A stretch of 64,000 nucleotides of DNA from Microbacterium natoriense. Its GTDB lineage: Bacteria; Actinomycetota; Actinomycetes; Actinomycetales; Microbacteriaceae. Positions within the stretch are counted from its first letter, which is position 1; each line of letters begins with the position of its first letter. Shown piece after piece: positions 42,325 to 54,765 of this stretch. Where the stretch lies: contig NZ_JAUSXV010000001.1 in assembly GCF_030816295.1 (NCBI RefSeq), positions 3,224,001-3,288,000 on the forward strand. The letters run 5' to 3'. The notes beneath the pieces are model-generated. The model was not told where the DNA came from and did no database searches. It worked only from the letters and a program-made list of their open reading frames with translations. Position numbers and translations under genes: made by a program.

Positions 42325-42681
42325 ATGACGACCTACACTCCGGCGGAGACCGCGGCCCGCTCCGGATTCAGCATCGATACCCTCCGCTACTACGAGCGAG
42401 AGGGCATCCTTCCCCCTGTCCCGCGCACGGCAGGCGGTCATCGTGCGTACTCGGATGCCGAGCTCGGACTGCTCGAATTCCTCAAGTGCCTTCGCGAGAC
42501 CGGCATGCCGGTGGAACTGCTTCGTCGCTATGGACAGCTCTGCCAGCGTGAGGACACCGTGCCCGAGCGGATCGCTCTGCTCGAAGAGCATGCTGAGACT
42601 GTGGAGCAGCAACTTCTCGAGGTGCTCGCGCAACAGCGGCGGCTAACGGAGAAGTTGGCCTGGTACCGGTCGCTCATGTGA
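42325..42681 (+). CDS. MerR family transcriptional regulator
   Basis: The 118-residue MerR-type regulator has the N-terminal winged helix (TPAETAARSGFSIDTLRYYE; REGILPPVPRTAGGHRAYSD) and a C-terminal coiled coil (EEHAETVEQQLLEVLAQQRR). No metal-binding cysteine pattern is present; one Cys near 50 and one near 77 might sense redox. The ATG at 42325 follows TATGCT by 7 nt and is leaderless. It diverges from the aldo/keto reductase it probably controls. Confidence 0.92.
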   Translation: MTTYTPAETAARSGFSIDTLRYYEREGILPPVPRTAGGHRAYSDAELGLLEFLKCLRETGMPVELLRRYGQLCQREDTVPERIALLEEHAETVEQQLLEVLAQQRRLTEKLAWYRSLM

Positions 42682-42687
42682 GACCGG

Positions 42688-43476
42688 TCAGGTGTGCGCG
42701 GCCCACCAGACCAGGAATGCGGCCCCCAGCCCGATCACCCAGCTGACGAGACTCCCGACGAGGAAGTACTCGGCCCGGGCCCCGGTCTCGCCGTCGCGCG
42801 AGATCTCGGGGAATCGCACGATTCCCTTGGCCGCCAGCATCGCGGCGAGGATCGGGTAGGCGGCGGCGAGAGTGAGGATCATGACGAGCACGCGCTCGAG
42901 CGGGCCGATGAGGCGGCCTCCCTTGAAGCCGCTGCGCGGATCGCGGATCGGCGTGGCATCCTCCTCAGCGCCGTCGGCGATCTCGCCCTCCTCGCCCGTT
43001 GCGGCGACGGGCGCCACCACCTCGGGCGCCGGATCGGCCGGTCGCCAGGTGTGCTCGCCGTCGAGGGCCGCTCGCACGACGAGGTTCGCCGACTCCAGAA
43101 GGAACGCGCCGACGCCCAGCGCGAGAACTGCCAGGTCGAACGGAACGTCGCCGAACGGTGAGCGGAGCGTCCAGATCTCGCCGATCAGGCCGGCATCCGT
43201 CCGGGCGCCCGCCCAGACGACCGCGCCGATGCTCAGAGCACCGAGCAGCACGGCCGGCCAGAACCCGAGGGGCGCCGGACGATCGGACGGCATGCACCAC
43301 ACCCAGAGCGCACCCACGATCAGCGCGGCGATCATGGGGATGAGGGCATCGCTGACGCTGCCGAGAAGCAGCAGGATCACGGCGACCGTGAGATAGCCGA
43401 TCCAGCGTCTCGGTGCGAACTGGCGCACCAGGTCGGCGGCGCCGACGGCCAGGAGCACGAGCCCCGCGACGATCAT
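42688..43476 (-). CDS. Membrane protein paired with SatD
   Basis: The 262-residue protein has about seven transmembrane helices, a hydrophilic acidic loop near residues 150-190 (GEEGEIADGAEEDATPIRDP), and the well-formed cytoplasmic segment RFPEISRDGETGARAEYFL near 225. Its start overlaps the SatD stop by 4 nt. In streptococci satD is adjacent to membrane-protein genes in an acid-tolerance locus; a like role here is inferred. No named family is assigned. Confidence 0.75.
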   Translation of the reverse strand: MIVAGLVLLAVGAADLVRQFAPRRWIGYLTVAVILLLLGSVSDALIPMIAALIVGALWVWCMPSDRPAPLGFWPAVLLGALSIGAVVWAGARTDAGLIGEIWTLRSPFGDVPFDLAVLALGVGAFLLESANLVVRAALDGEHTWRPADPAPEVVAPVAATGEEGEIADGAEEDATPIRDPRSGFKGGRLIGPLERVLVMILTLAAAYPILAAMLAAKGIVRFPEISRDGETGARAEYFLVGSLVSWVIGLGAAFLVWWAAHT

Positions 43477-44117
43477 TCCCCGCCTCCTCTGAGCGCTGCC
43501 ACTCCTTCGAGCAGAGCCGCAGCGCCGGCATTGCGCAGGGCCTTCGAGACGCTCGGCTGTGAGATTCCCTCTTGGGTCGCAAGCTCCTGCTGAGAGTGCC
43601 CGACGAGGCGACCGTAGGTCAGTCGACGCTCGCGCTCGCTCATGGCCCCGACCAGCTCGTCTCTGACGAGAAGGTAGGCGTTGGATGCCGTGATCGTGCT
43701 CTGCATGACCTCATCCTGCCCCGGGGCTCCGACAATCCAGGTGCGCGTGCGCGGCACGGCGCGGCTCTCGCGCGCGTGCACGATGTCGATCGCCTCACGG
43801 GCCGCGTACCAGCCGGGTCCGTCGGCGAGCTCGCGGTGCACGGACTCGACCGGTCGCACTTCTCCGATGCCGATGCCGAAGCGGAACGCGATGCCCTCGG
43901 GCAGCCGCAGCTGGATCATCAGGAGCGAGACCAGCGCATCTTCGAGTTCGCGGTAGACGCCCTGCTGCTCGTCTCCTACGGTTGGCGTGAGCGGTTGCGC
44001 CGCGAGCGGAAGATCCCGCTCGACCTGCGCGATCGTCTCGTCCAGGACCCGCTGCGCGGACTCCCGGTCGCGAAGTTTGCGCGACCCGACGATGTCGGCG
44101 AGAACAGCGATGACCAT
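43473..44117 (-). CDS. SatD family regulator with C-terminal HTH
   Basis: The 214-residue protein begins MVIAVLADIVGSRKLRDRES, the SatD start, with the ferredoxin-like core LTPTVGDEQQGVYRELEDAL and FRFGIGIGEVRPVE. The C-terminus (RERRLTYGRLVGHSQQELAT and QEGISQPSVSKALRNAG) is a sigma-like HTH. It therefore probably binds DNA. The gene is leaderless, and an inverted repeat GTGATA-ACCG-TATCAC lies directly at its start. Confidence 0.85.
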   Translation of the reverse strand: MVIAVLADIVGSRKLRDRESAQRVLDETIAQVERDLPLAAQPLTPTVGDEQQGVYRELEDALVSLLMIQLRLPEGIAFRFGIGIGEVRPVESVHRELADGPGWYAAREAIDIVHARESRAVPRTRTWIVGAPGQDEVMQSTITASNAYLLVRDELVGAMSERERRLTYGRLVGHSQQELATQEGISQPSVSKALRNAGAAALLEGVAALRGGGE

Positions 44118-44133
44118 GTGATAACCGTATCAC
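44118..44133. promoter_or_regulatory. Inverted repeat at the satD start
   Basis: GTGATA-ACCG-TATCAC is a perfect 6-bp dyad adjoining the ATG of SatD at 44117. It overlaps the minus-strand -10 candidate TACGGT. Autoregulation by the SatD HTH is a reasonable guess. Confidence 0.5.
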
Positions 44134-44177
44134 GAATAATCCTAGATTTATGCCTGTTTTGGCTATACTCTGGGATC

Positions 44178-44765
44178 ATGCCTGAAACACACATCATTCC
44201 CTGGGACGACGCGTCCTGGACCAACGAGCCCCAGTCCTCCCGCACGATCGGCTCGCACCTCGAAGTCGTCGCCGTCGAGGGCAGCGATGCGTGGCGGCGC
44301 ACGGCGTACGGGTTCGTGCACGACACCGAGCACGCACTGCTCGCTCCCCTCGCCGTGGGAGAGGCCATGGAGGTCTCGTTCAGGGCGCCCTGGGACGGCC
44401 AGTTCGACCAGGCCGGCGTCTTCGTGCGGATCGATGACGAGCACTGGATCAAGGCAGGCCTCGAGTACGCCGACGGACACCTCGGCCTCGGCGCCGTCGT
44501 CACGGACATCCGATCGGACTGGTCGGTCGGCCACGTCGACGACTGGCACGGCGGCGAGATCACTGTGCGGGTGAGCCGGTGGCCGGATGCCGTGATCGTT
44601 CGCGCCCGTGCCGATCACGGAGAGTGGCGCCTGGTGCGCGTCGCTCCGTTCGATGGAGAGGCCACGGCATCCGCAGGCCCCTTCCTCGCTGCTCCGACCC
44701 GCTCCGGCCTCACCGTGCAGTTCACCCGCTGGGAGCGCTCGAGCGCAGACTCCGCCCTGCACTGA
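44178..44765 (+). CDS. DUF1349 domain-containing protein
   Basis: The 195-residue protein has the concanavalin-like DUF1349 pattern: FRAPWDGQFDQAGVFVRIDD, HWIKAGLEYADGHLGLGAVV and TDIRSDWSVGHV. These proteins are beta-sandwich and of unknown function, often near carbohydrate enzymes. The ATG at 44178 has TATACT 8 nt upstream and is leaderless. It is divergent from satD. Confidence 0.88.
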   Translation: MPETHIIPWDDASWTNEPQSSRTIGSHLEVVAVEGSDAWRRTAYGFVHDTEHALLAPLAVGEAMEVSFRAPWDGQFDQAGVFVRIDDEHWIKAGLEYADGHLGLGAVVTDIRSDWSVGHVDDWHGGEITVRVSRWPDAVIVRARADHGEWRLVRVAPFDGEATASAGPFLAAPTRSGLTVQFTRWERSSADSALH

Positions 44766-44794
44766 CTCCGCTGCCGTCCCGAACCGACGGTTCG

Positions 44795-44867
44795 CGGATG
44801 AGGTGACGGTTCACGGATGAATCCTGGCGAGTCCTCCGTGAATCGTCATCCACTCCGTGAATCGTCA
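44795..44867. repeat. 73-bp palindromic element, left copy
   Basis: The core 44804-44867 has arms TGACGGTTCACGGA and TCCGTGAATCGTCA (one mismatch) and a further direct copy CTCCGTGAATCGTCA. Spacing is identical to the right copy at 45811-45883. The pair brackets the AbiEi-like gene in direct orientation. Confidence 0.85.
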
Positions 44868-44966
44868 CCTCATCACTCTCACTGCACGACTCGCGCGAGA
44901 CGCCGATCTGTCCACAACGCGTCTTCTCCCCATCCACGCGGAGCCCGTCCACGGCATCGTCGAGCC

Positions 44967-45803
44967 ATGCTCTCAGCGAAGGACACCATCACCCGGCTCG
45001 GCGGCATCGCCCGCGGACGCACGTTGCAGAAACTCGGATTCACCCGGCAGTCCCTCGCCGCTCACGTGCGGCGAGGAGAAATCGAACGCGTGCGGCACGG
45101 CGTCTTCGCCACCGCGCCTCTCGATGCGGATACGAGGGCGGCCATCGAACATGGCGGAGCGCTCACCTGCGCGAGCCTTCTACGACGACACGGCATCTGG
45201 GTGCTCCCCGTCGCCGACGGACCGCACGTGTGGCTTGGCGCGAAACAGCATCCCCTCCAGCATCCGCACTGCGTCTGCGTCGCGCATCACTACAGCGGAC
45301 ATCCGCCGCTCGTCTCGACCGACGTCGAGACCGCCCTGCTCCACTTGCGTCGCTGCGCCGGCGAAGAAGCGTTCTTCGCGGCATTCGAATCCGCCTGGCG
45401 GCTGCGAAAACTCTCACGTGAGGCACGGTCACGCATCCGAGCAGCGCTCCCGGCCAGCGCGCGATGGCTGGTCGACCTCGCTCGGGCGGATGCCGACAGC
45501 GGATTGGAGTCGCTGCTCCGGCTCCGATTGCATCTTCTCGGGTTGACCCTCGAGCGGCAGGTCACGATCGACGGGGTCGGCAGAGTCGACTTCGTCATCG
45601 CCGGGCGCCTGATCGTCGAAGCCGACGGGACCGAGAACCACGATTCGCCCGAACATCGGCATCGAGACCGAAAGCGGGATGCCCAGGCATCCGCGCTCGG
45701 CTATGAGACCCTCCGATTCGACTACGCCCAGATCGTCCACGACTGGCCCGTCGTGCAGGCCGCGATCCTCGGGGCGCCCCGCCGGATGGGCAGGATCCGA
45801 TGA
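44967..45803 (+). CDS. AbiEi-like / DUF559 protein in repeat-flanked cassette
   Basis: The 278-residue protein has an N-terminal winged-helix-like AbiEi antitoxin domain (IARGRTLQKLGFTRQSLAAH; RHGVFATAP) and a C-terminal DUF559/Vsr-like region (GVGRVDFVIAGRLIVEADGT, then ALGYETLRF). The D, E and downstream residues fit a PD-(D/E)XK nuclease-like core. No partner toxin lies next to it. The ATG at 44967 is chosen; upstream codons run into the repeat. It lies between two direct 73-bp palindromic elements, which suggests a unit that moves or recombines. Function is unproven. Confidence 0.75.
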   Translation: MLSAKDTITRLGGIARGRTLQKLGFTRQSLAAHVRRGEIERVRHGVFATAPLDADTRAAIEHGGALTCASLLRRHGIWVLPVADGPHVWLGAKQHPLQHPHCVCVAHHYSGHPPLVSTDVETALLHLRRCAGEEAFFAAFESAWRLRKLSREARSRIRAALPASARWLVDLARADADSGLESLLRLRLHLLGLTLERQVTIDGVGRVDFVIAGRLIVEADGTENHDSPEHRHRDRKRDAQASALGYETLRFDYAQIVHDWPVVQAAILGAPRRMGRIR

Positions 45804-45810
45804 CGGATGA

Positions 45811-45883
45811 CGGATGAGATGACGATTCACGGAGGGATTCCGTCGAACCCTCCGTGAATCGTCACGACCTCCGTGAATCGTCA
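45811..45883. repeat. 73-bp palindromic element, right copy
   Basis: It contains a perfect 17-bp stem (TGACGATTCACGGAGGG 45820-45836, CCCTCCGTGAATCGTCA 45848-45864) and a second direct copy of CTCCGTGAATCGTCA (45869-45883). It also sits 7 bp before the argH stop, so the hairpin may serve as a terminator for both converging units. Confidence 0.88.
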
Positions 45884-45890
45884 GCGGCTG

Positions 45891-48252
<2,362 letters not shown>

Positions 48253-48256
<4 letters not shown>

Positions 48257-49464
48257 GCGGGGGCCTTTCCGGAAGTGGTGAGGGATGCCGACACGTCGGC
48301 GAGCGCGGCGGCGAACAGCTCGCGGAACTCGGCGAGCTCGGCGTCGCCGATCGTGAGGGCCGGCGCGATGCGCACGGTCTCGGGGTTGGCGGCGTTGACG
48401 ATGAGACCCCGCTCCTGGGCGGCGGCCACGACAGCCCCCGCGACCGGAGCTGCGAGACCGACGCCGATGAGAAGTCCGCGGCCTCGGACGCCGTCGATCA
48501 GCGGCGAGTCGATGCCTTCGATGATCCCGCGCAGTTCTTCGCCGCGGCGCGCGGCGTTCTCGACGAGTCCTGCGTTCTCGATCTCGGCGAGCACGGCGTC
48601 CGCCACGGCCGTCGCCAGCGGGTTGCCGCCGAACGTCGAGCCGTGCGAGCCCGGTGTGAACAGGTCGCTCGCCGCGCCGTACGTGACGAGGGCGCCGATC
48701 GGGAAGCCTCCGCCGATGCCCTTGGCGAGGGTGATCGCGTCGGGTGTGATGCCCTCGTGGGAGAAGCCGAACCACGCCCCGGTGCGACCGGCGCCCGTCT
48801 GGATCTCGTCGACGATGAGGAGCGCGCCGTGCTTTAGGGTGAGCGACCGCGCCGCGGCGAGGTAGCCCTCCGGAAGCTCGACCACTCCGGCTTCGCCCTG
48901 GATCGGCTCGACGATGACGGCCGCGACGCGATCGTCGATCGCGGCCTCGAGCGCCTCGATGGTCGCCGGAATGTGCTCGACCCCTCCGGGCATCGGCTCG
49001 AACGGCGCGCGCATCGACGCCTTCGCCGTCATCGCGAGGGAGCCCATGGTGCGGCCGTGGAAGCCGTTCTCGAGCGCGATGATGCGCGGCTTCTCGGCGC
49101 CGCCGTGCAGACGGGCGAGCTTGAACGCGGCCTCGTTGGCTTCAGCGCCCGAGTTCGAGAAGAACACCCGCCCGTCGATGCCGGCGCCGGCGAGACGCTT
49201 GAGACGAGCGGCGAGCGCGAGCTGCGGCGGCGTGGCGAAGTAGTTCGACACGTGCGCGAGCGTCGCGGCCTGCCGCGAGACGGCTTCGACGAACACCGGG
49301 TGCGCGTGCCCGAGCGAGGTCACGGCGATGCCGGCGAGGAAGTCGAGAAGGCGGTTGCCGTCTGCATCCCATACGTACGAACCCTCGCCTCGTGTGAGCA
49401 TCGCCAGGCGGGGCCCTGCGTTGAGGACCAGATGGCTCGCTGCGTCATCCTGCCAATTGCTCAT
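48253..49464 (-). CDS. argD: Acetylornithine aminotransferase
   Basis: The 403-residue class III aminotransferase has the PLP site [12 protein letters not shown], the lysine in [15 protein letters not shown], and the start [18 protein letters not shown]. It makes N-acetylornithine from the semialdehyde. The ATG at 49464 overlaps the argB stop by 4 nt. Confidence 0.96.
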
Positions 49465-50378
49465 GCTTTCGTCCCTGCGCTTTCCAAGACCACTTCTGTT
49501 CCGATTCCCTTGCTGGTGAAGAGCTCGACGAGCACCGAGTGCGGCACGCGTCCGTCGATGATCGCCGCGGCGTCGACGCCGCCCTCGACAGCGTCGAGGC
49601 AGGCTCGCATCTTCGGGATCATGCCGGACTCCAGGCTCGGGAGCATCTCGATGAGGGCCTCCGCCGTGAGGTGCGAGACGAGCGAGTCGCGATTCGGCCA
49701 GTCCGCGTAGAGCCCGGGTACGTCCGTCAGGATGACCAGCTTGCGGGCGCCGAGTGCCACCGCGAGGGCCGCAGCCGCGGCATCCGCGTTCACGTTGAGC
49801 GACTGGCCGGGGTGGTCGAGATCCGGCGCGATCGAGGAGATCACCGGAACCCTCCCTGCGGCCAGATGATCGAACACGGCGGTGGGGTCGACCTCGACCA
49901 CATCGCCGACGCGCCCGAGATCGACCTCTTCCCCTTCGATGACGACGCCACGACGGCGGCCGCCGAACAGACCGGCGTCCTCTCCGCTCAGACCGGTCGC
50001 GATCGGGCCGTGCGAGTTGATCTTCGACACGAGCTGCGGATTGACCTGCCCCGTGAGCACCATGCGGACGACGCTGATCGCCTCGGTCGTGGTGACGCGG
50101 TAACCGCCCTTGAACTCGCTGGGGATGTCGAGGCGTCCCAGCATGTCGGAGATCTGCGGGCCTCCGCCGTGCACGACGACGGGCTGCACTCCCACGTACC
50201 GCAGGTAGGCGATGTCCTGGGCGAACGCCTCCTGCAGCTCGTCCGAGACCATCGCGTTGCCGCCGTACTTGACGACGACGATCTGATCTCGGAACTTCTT
50301 GAGCCACGGCAGCGACTCGATGAGCGTCTCGGCCTTGACTGCGGCGATCTCGGCCGGCGTGTCCTGGATGTCGGTCAT
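49461..50378 (-). CDS. argB: Acetylglutamate kinase
   Basis: The 305-residue kinase has [10 protein letters not shown] near residue 35, the substrate loop [14 protein letters not shown] and the nucleotide site [19 protein letters not shown]. It phosphorylates N-acetylglutamate. The ATG at 50378 overlaps the argJ stop by 4 nt. Confidence 0.96.
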   Translation of the reverse strand: MTDIQDTPAEIAAVKAETLIESLPWLKKFRDQIVVVKYGGNAMVSDELQEAFAQDIAYLRYVGVQPVVVHGGGPQISDMLGRLDIPSEFKGGYRVTTTEAISVVRMVLTGQVNPQLVSKINSHGPIATGLSGEDAGLFGGRRRGVVIEGEEVDLGRVGDVVEVDPTAVFDHLAAGRVPVISSIAPDLDHPGQSLNVNADAAAAALAVALGARKLVILTDVPGLYADWPNRDSLVSHLTAEALIEMLPSLESGMIPKMRACLDAVEGGVDAAAIIDGRVPHSVLVELFTSKGIGTEVVLESAGTKA

Positions 50379-51532
50379 GATGCGTACGCACTGTTCTCGT
50401 GCACGTAGTCGTGGGTGAGGTCGTTGGTGAGGATGGATGCCGTGGCCTCGCCGACCTTGAGATCGATGACCAGGTGAGTCGCCCGCGGCGTCAGATCGAC
50501 CTCTTCGCGCGGACGGTCGGGGCCGCCTTCGCTGCAGACACGGACGCCGTTCATCCACACGTCCACGTCGTAGGGATCGAACTGCGCGGCGGTCGTGCCG
50601 ATCGCCGCGAGGACACGACCCCAGTTCGGGTCGTTGCCGAAGATCGCTGCTTTGAAGAGGTTGTTGCGGGCGACCGAGCGGCCGACCTCGACGGCCTCCT
50701 GCTCGGAGGCGGCGTGCTGCACCTCGATCGTGATGTCGTGGCTCGCCCCTTCAGCGTCGCCCTGCAGCTTGACCGCGAGCTCCTGGCACAACCCGGAGAG
50801 CGCGGCTGCGAAGTCGTCGAGATCGGGAACGACCCCGGACGCCCCGTTGGCGAGCAGAGTGACCTGATCGTTCGTCGACATGCAGCCGTCCGAGTCGAGG
50901 CGGTCGAATGTCTGCCCAGTGGCCGTCCGGAGGGCGGAGTCGGCCTCGAGCGGCTCGAGCACGGCATCCGTCGTGATGACGACGAGCATGGTCGCGAGCC
51001 CGGGGGCGAGCATGCCTGCTCCCTTCGCCATGCCGCCGATCGTCCAGCCGTCGCGGCTGACCACCGCGGTCTTCGCGACGGTGTCGGTGGTCATGATCGC
51101 CTGTGCTGCGCTCTCGCCTCCGTCGGACGAGAGCTCGGCGATCGCCTGCTCCGTGCCGGTGAGGACCTTGGCGCGGAAGATCTCATCGCCGACGCCGATG
51201 AGCCCCGTCGAGCAGACGAGCACGTCGCCGGCGCTGATGCCGAGCAGTTCAGCGGCCTTTTCGGCGGTCTGGTGCGTGGTCTGGAACCCGAAGGCGCCGG
51301 TGAAGCAGTTCGCTCCCCCGGAGTTCAGCACGACGGCCTCGACCACACGGTCGGCGACGGCCTGCTGCGACCAGATGATCGGGTTGGCCTTGGCACGGTT
51401 GCTCGTGAAGACGGCGGCACCGACCTTGCGCGGGCCCCGGTTCACCACGACCGCGACATCGGGTTTGCCTGTGGTTTTGAGACCGGCGGCGACACCGGCC
51501 GCCTCGAATCCTGCAGGGGCGGTGACACTCAC
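50375..51532 (-). CDS. argJ: Bifunctional glutamate N-acetyltransferase/ornithine acetyltransferase
   Basis: The 385-residue ArgJ starts at GTG (51532). [20 protein letters not shown] contains the ATML cleavage site whose threonine becomes the nucleophile. [15 protein letters not shown] and [10 protein letters not shown] are typical. It recycles the acetyl group between ornithine and glutamate. It overlaps argC by 4 nt. Confidence 0.95.
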   Translation of the reverse strand: MSVTAPAGFEAAGVAAGLKTTGKPDVAVVVNRGPRKVGAAVFTSNRAKANPIIWSQQAVADRVVEAVVLNSGGANCFTGAFGFQTTHQTAEKAAELLGISAGDVLVCSTGLIGVGDEIFRAKVLTGTEQAIAELSSDGGESAAQAIMTTDTVAKTAVVSRDGWTIGGMAKGAGMLAPGLATMLVVITTDAVLEPLEADSALRTATGQTFDRLDSDGCMSTNDQVTLLANGASGVVPDLDDFAAALSGLCQELAVKLQGDAEGASHDITIEVQHAASEQEAVEVGRSVARNNLFKAAIFGNDPNWGRVLAAIGTTAAQFDPYDVDVWMNGVRVCSEGGPDRPREEVDLTPRATHLVIDLKVGEATASILTNDLTHDYVHENSAYAS

Positions 51533-52602
51533 GGTGCGACTCCGTTCACGGAGAGCGCGCGGTCTTCGGGTAGGCCGAGCGCGATGTTCATGGATTGGAT
51601 GGCGGCACCGGCGGTGCCCTTGACGAGGTTGTCGACCGCGGTGACGACCGTGACACGGTTCGCGGCACGGTCGATCGCAAGACCGATGAGCGCGGTGTTC
51701 GCGCCGAGTACGTCGGCGGTGCGCGGGAACTGGCCCTCGGGGAGCAGCTGCACGAAGGTTTCTCCGGCGTACGCGCTCTCCCACGCCTCGCGGATCTGCG
51801 CATCGGTGACGCCCTCGACGATCCGCGCCGTCGAGGTGGCGAGGATGCCCCGCGACATCGGCACGAGGACCGGGGTGAAGGAGATGCGGATGCTCGGCTC
51901 GATCTGGGTCCCTGAGCCTGTCGAAGGGCCTGACGCCGCGGCGAGCGCCTGCCGGATCTCGGGGATGTGGCGGTGCGTGCCGCCCACCGCGTACGGATTC
52001 GCCGTGCCGAGGATCTCACTGCCGAGGAGGTTCGTCTTCAGGCTCTTGCCCGCGCCGGAGGGCCCCACCGCGAGAACCGAGACGATGTCACCAGGATCGA
52101 TCACGCCGGAGGCGACGCCGGGGGCGAGACTGAGGCTCACCGTCGAGGCGTTGCACCCGGGAGCCGCGATGCGCGTCGCTCCCACGAGGTTCTCGCGCTG
52201 CTTCGTCCCGTTCACGGGAAGTTCCGGAACTCCGTACGCCCACGGCTCGTGGAATTCCCCGCCGTAGAAGGAGTCCCAGGAGTCCTTCGAGGTGAGCCGG
52301 TGGTCGGCGCCCGCGTCGATCACCAGCGGGACCGCGCCGAGGGCATCGGTGTACTGGCCGGATTGCCCGTGCGGCAGCGCGAGGAACACGATGTCATGCC
52401 CGGCGAGGACCTCTGGCGTCGTGTCCTGCAGGGTGAGGTGCGCGAGAGAGCGCAGGTGCGGCTGGTGCTGGATCAGCGGCTGGCCGGCGTTCGAGTGCGC
52501 CGTGACGGTGCGGATCTCGATGTCGGGATGTGCGGCCAGGAGACGGAGGATCTCGCCACCCGCATAGCCGGATGCGCCGGAAACGGCGACCGTGTACGTC
52601 AT
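51529..52602 (-). CDS. argC: N-acetyl-gamma-glutamyl-phosphate reductase
   Basis: The 357-residue enzyme has [19 protein letters not shown], the catalytic cysteine in [12 protein letters not shown] and the histidine in [12 protein letters not shown]. An in-frame insertion GPSTGSGTQ near residue 229, encoded by the repeat at 51906-51930, is unlike the usual sequence at this point. It probably adds a surface loop. TAAGGT lies 6 nt before the ATG, so the operon is leaderless and starts here. Confidence 0.95.
   Translation of the reverse strand: MTYTVAVSGASGYAGGEILRLLAAHPDIEIRTVTAHSNAGQPLIQHQPHLRSLAHLTLQDTTPEVLAGHDIVFLALPHGQSGQYTDALGAVPLVIDAGADHRLTSKDSWDSFYGGEFHEPWAYGVPELPVNGTKQRENLVGATRIAAPGCNASTVSLSLAPGVASGVIDPGDIVSVLAVGPSGAGKSLKTNLLGSEILGTANPYAVGGTHRHIPEIRQALAAASGPSTGSGTQIEPSIRISFTPVLVPMSRGILATSTARIVEGVTDAQIREAWESAYAGETFVQLLPEGQFPRTADVLGANTALIGLAIDRAANRVTVVTAVDNLVKGTAGAAIQSMNIALGLPEDRALSVNGVAP
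51906..51930. repeat. Palindromic repeat inside argC
   Basis: This 25-nt copy of the element at 15328-15352 (two differences) is in frame in argC, encoding part of [11 protein letters not shown]. No other copies are noticed in this window. Confidence 0.85.
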
Positions 52603-52832
52603 GCTTCTACCTTAACGCTGGGAGGGTCTGGGGCCGGAGCGGCGACACCGGCACTCGACCGCCGTGCGTACGCAGGCAGGAGCGCGGGGTCGCCTAGAGT
52701 CGGCGGCCGCCGCGGCGTCGGCGCACGACGACGACGCTCGGAGCGAGCGTCGAAGAAGCGTGGGCGGCCGAAGGCATGTCGCGACCATAGCGCGGGCGGC
52801 GCGGCATCCGCAAATCAGACGCGTAACGTACG

Positions 52833-53489
52833 TCAACCCTCCCGGCGAGCCTCCAGGAACACGAGGATCGCGCGCACCCTGCGGTTCTCAGCTGCGGGGC
52901 TGAGTCCGAGCCCGCTGAAGATGTTGCCCACGTGCTTGCGCACGGCGGCGTCGCTGAGGAAGAGCGTGGAGGCGATGTCGCTGTTCGAAGCGCCGTCGGC
53001 CATCAGCGCGAGGACCTCCCGTTCGCGCGCGGTGAGCGCGTCCAGTGGGCCGGCGACCTCTGCCCTCAACAGCTGCCTGGTCACCTCCGGGTCGATGACC
53101 GTTCCGCCGTCGCGCACCACGGCGAGCGCCCGATCGAAGTCGCTGATCCGGTTGACTCTCTCCTTCAGCAGATATCCGACGGCCGCCTCCGGCAGGAGGA
53201 GCAGTTCGCGCGCATAGCGCTCGGCGACATACTGCGACAGGACGAGCACCGGCTGAGTGGGCGCGTGCTCACGGATCCGCAGCGCCGCTGCGAGACCGTC
53301 GTCGGCGCCTCCCGGCGGCATCCGCACATCGGTGATGACGAGATCCGGCCGCTCGGCGAGTGCGAAGTAGCTGCGCTCCAGCTCCGGAGCGTCGGACGCC
53401 GTGGCGACGATCACGTGCCCGAGTCTCTCCAGTAGCGCGGACAGTGCTTCGCGCAGCAGAGTCGCGTCATCCGCGAGGAGAATCCTCAT
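52833..53489 (-). CDS. NarL/LuxR-family response regulator
   Basis: The 218-residue regulator has a receiver domain (MRILLADDATLLREAL, phosphoacceptor aspartate in LVITDVRMPP near residue 54) and a C-terminal HTH (LTAREREVLALMADGASNSD then VRKHVGNIFSGLGL). Its start overlaps the histidine kinase gene by 23 bp. The pair is divergent from an ABC exporter. Confidence 0.93.
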   Translation of the reverse strand: MRILLADDATLLREALSALLERLGHVIVATASDAPELERSYFALAERPDLVITDVRMPPGGADDGLAAALRIREHAPTQPVLVLSQYVAERYARELLLLPEAAVGYLLKERVNRISDFDRALAVVRDGGTVIDPEVTRQLLRAEVAGPLDALTAREREVLALMADGASNSDIASTLFLSDAAVRKHVGNIFSGLGLSPAAENRRVRAILVFLEARREG

Positions 53490-54765
53490 CGGCGCCTCCT
53501 CTCTTGCCGCCGTGCGTGATCTCTCCTGACCCGATCAGCGGCAGTTCCATCAGGACCACGGTCGGTCCTCCGAGGGGACTGGACACGGTGAGCGCACCGC
53601 CCAGCGCCTCCGCGCGACCTGCGAGCCCGCGCAGTCCGGTGCCCTGCTCGGGATCGGCGCCGCCGTGCCCGTCGTCCGTGGCCCGGATGTACGCCCGATC
53701 GTTCTGGGAGCCGAGCTCGACGGTCAACCTCGAAGCTGCCGAGTGCTTCGTCGCGTTCGTGAGTGCTTCGGCGACGAGAAAGTAGCCCGCGGCCTCTGCG
53801 TCGGGCCGCATTCGAGGAAAGCCGTCGTCGCGAATCCGCAGCACGAGGGTGCTGCGCCCCGCGAGCTCGCGGAGCGCTTCTGTGAGCCCGTGGTCGGCGA
53901 GCACGGTCGGGTGGATCCCTCTGACCGTGGATCGGAGCGAGACGAGTGCGCGCTCGGTCTGGTCCTGCGCCGCGATGAGCGCGGCCCGGGACGCATCGGC
54001 GTCTCCCGATCGGAGTTCCAGCTCGAGCATCGCGAGGCGCGCGGCGATGCCGACCAGTTCTTGCTGGACCCCGTCGTGCAGGTCTCTCTCGATACGCCGA
54101 CGCTCATCCTCGTGGGCGGAGACGATCGCGGCACGCGAGCGGGTGAGCTGCGCGACACGGCGATCGATCTCGGCGACGCGCGGGGCGATGAGCCGGCTGA
54201 TCACACCGCCGTGCAGAGCCGTGAACGACGCGTTGACGTACGCCGTGACGACGAGGATGAGCGGTACGCAGAGCAGCGGATGCCACCAATTGTCCACGCC
54301 GACCGCGAACGTCACGTCGGAGAACAGATTCACTTCTGCGCCCGGGCGTGTGAGGCCTGTGACCGCCAATGCGAAGGGGAGCCCGACTGCGATGACCTGC
54401 GCGAGGAGGAGGGCGAAGGCCAGGAGCCCCATGATGATGCCTATCGAGAGCGCGACGACTTCGCGCCAGGTCGTGGGCTCGGTGAGCCGGATCCAGAGCC
54501 AGTTGTGCTTCTCCTCCCTGGGCACGCGGACATGACCGCTGGCGCGCGCCGGATGACCGATCAGGCGCAGCCTCTTTCGTTCGATCATCGCGAAGAGGAT
54601 CCCCCAGAGCGGAAGGATCACGATCGTCGCGACGACAGGGAGCACCAGCACCACGCCGAGCACGGCGGTGATGACGACGCCCAGCAGTCCGGCCCACGGC
54701 CATCGGGAGATCAGGAAACGGCCGGGCGGCAGCATCAGCCCCTGCCAGATCGTCTCGGTGCGCAC
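53467..54765 (-). CDS. DesK/NarX-type sensor histidine kinase
   Basis: The 432-residue kinase has about four to five N-terminal transmembrane segments, the DHp motif AHEDERRRIERDLHDGVQQE near residue 220 with the phosphoacceptor histidine, and an HATPase domain ending GTGLRGLAGRAEALGGALTV. The extracytoplasmic loops are short, so it likely senses membrane or cell-wall stress. The GTG at 54765 has TAGGCT 6 nt upstream. Confidence 0.92.
   Translation of the reverse strand: MRTETIWQGLMLPPGRFLISRWPWAGLLGVVITAVLGVVLVLPVVATIVILPLWGILFAMIERKRLRLIGHPARASGHVRVPREEKHNWLWIRLTEPTTWREVVALSIGIIMGLLAFALLLAQVIAVGLPFALAVTGLTRPGAEVNLFSDVTFAVGVDNWWHPLLCVPLILVVTAYVNASFTALHGGVISRLIAPRVAEIDRRVAQLTRSRAAIVSAHEDERRRIERDLHDGVQQELVGIAARLAMLELELRSGDADASRAALIAAQDQTERALVSLRSTVRGIHPTVLADHGLTEALRELAGRSTLVLRIRDDGFPRMRPDAEAAGYFLVAEALTNATKHSAASRLTVELGSQNDRAYIRATDDGHGGADPEQGTGLRGLAGRAEALGGALTVSSPLGGPTVVLMELPLIGSGEITHGGKRGGADEDSPRG

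Noticed and set aside
52603..52832. 74-residue minus-strand ORF upstream of argC
   Set aside because: Arginine/alanine-rich translation without a ribosome site; the GC repeats make it open by chance.
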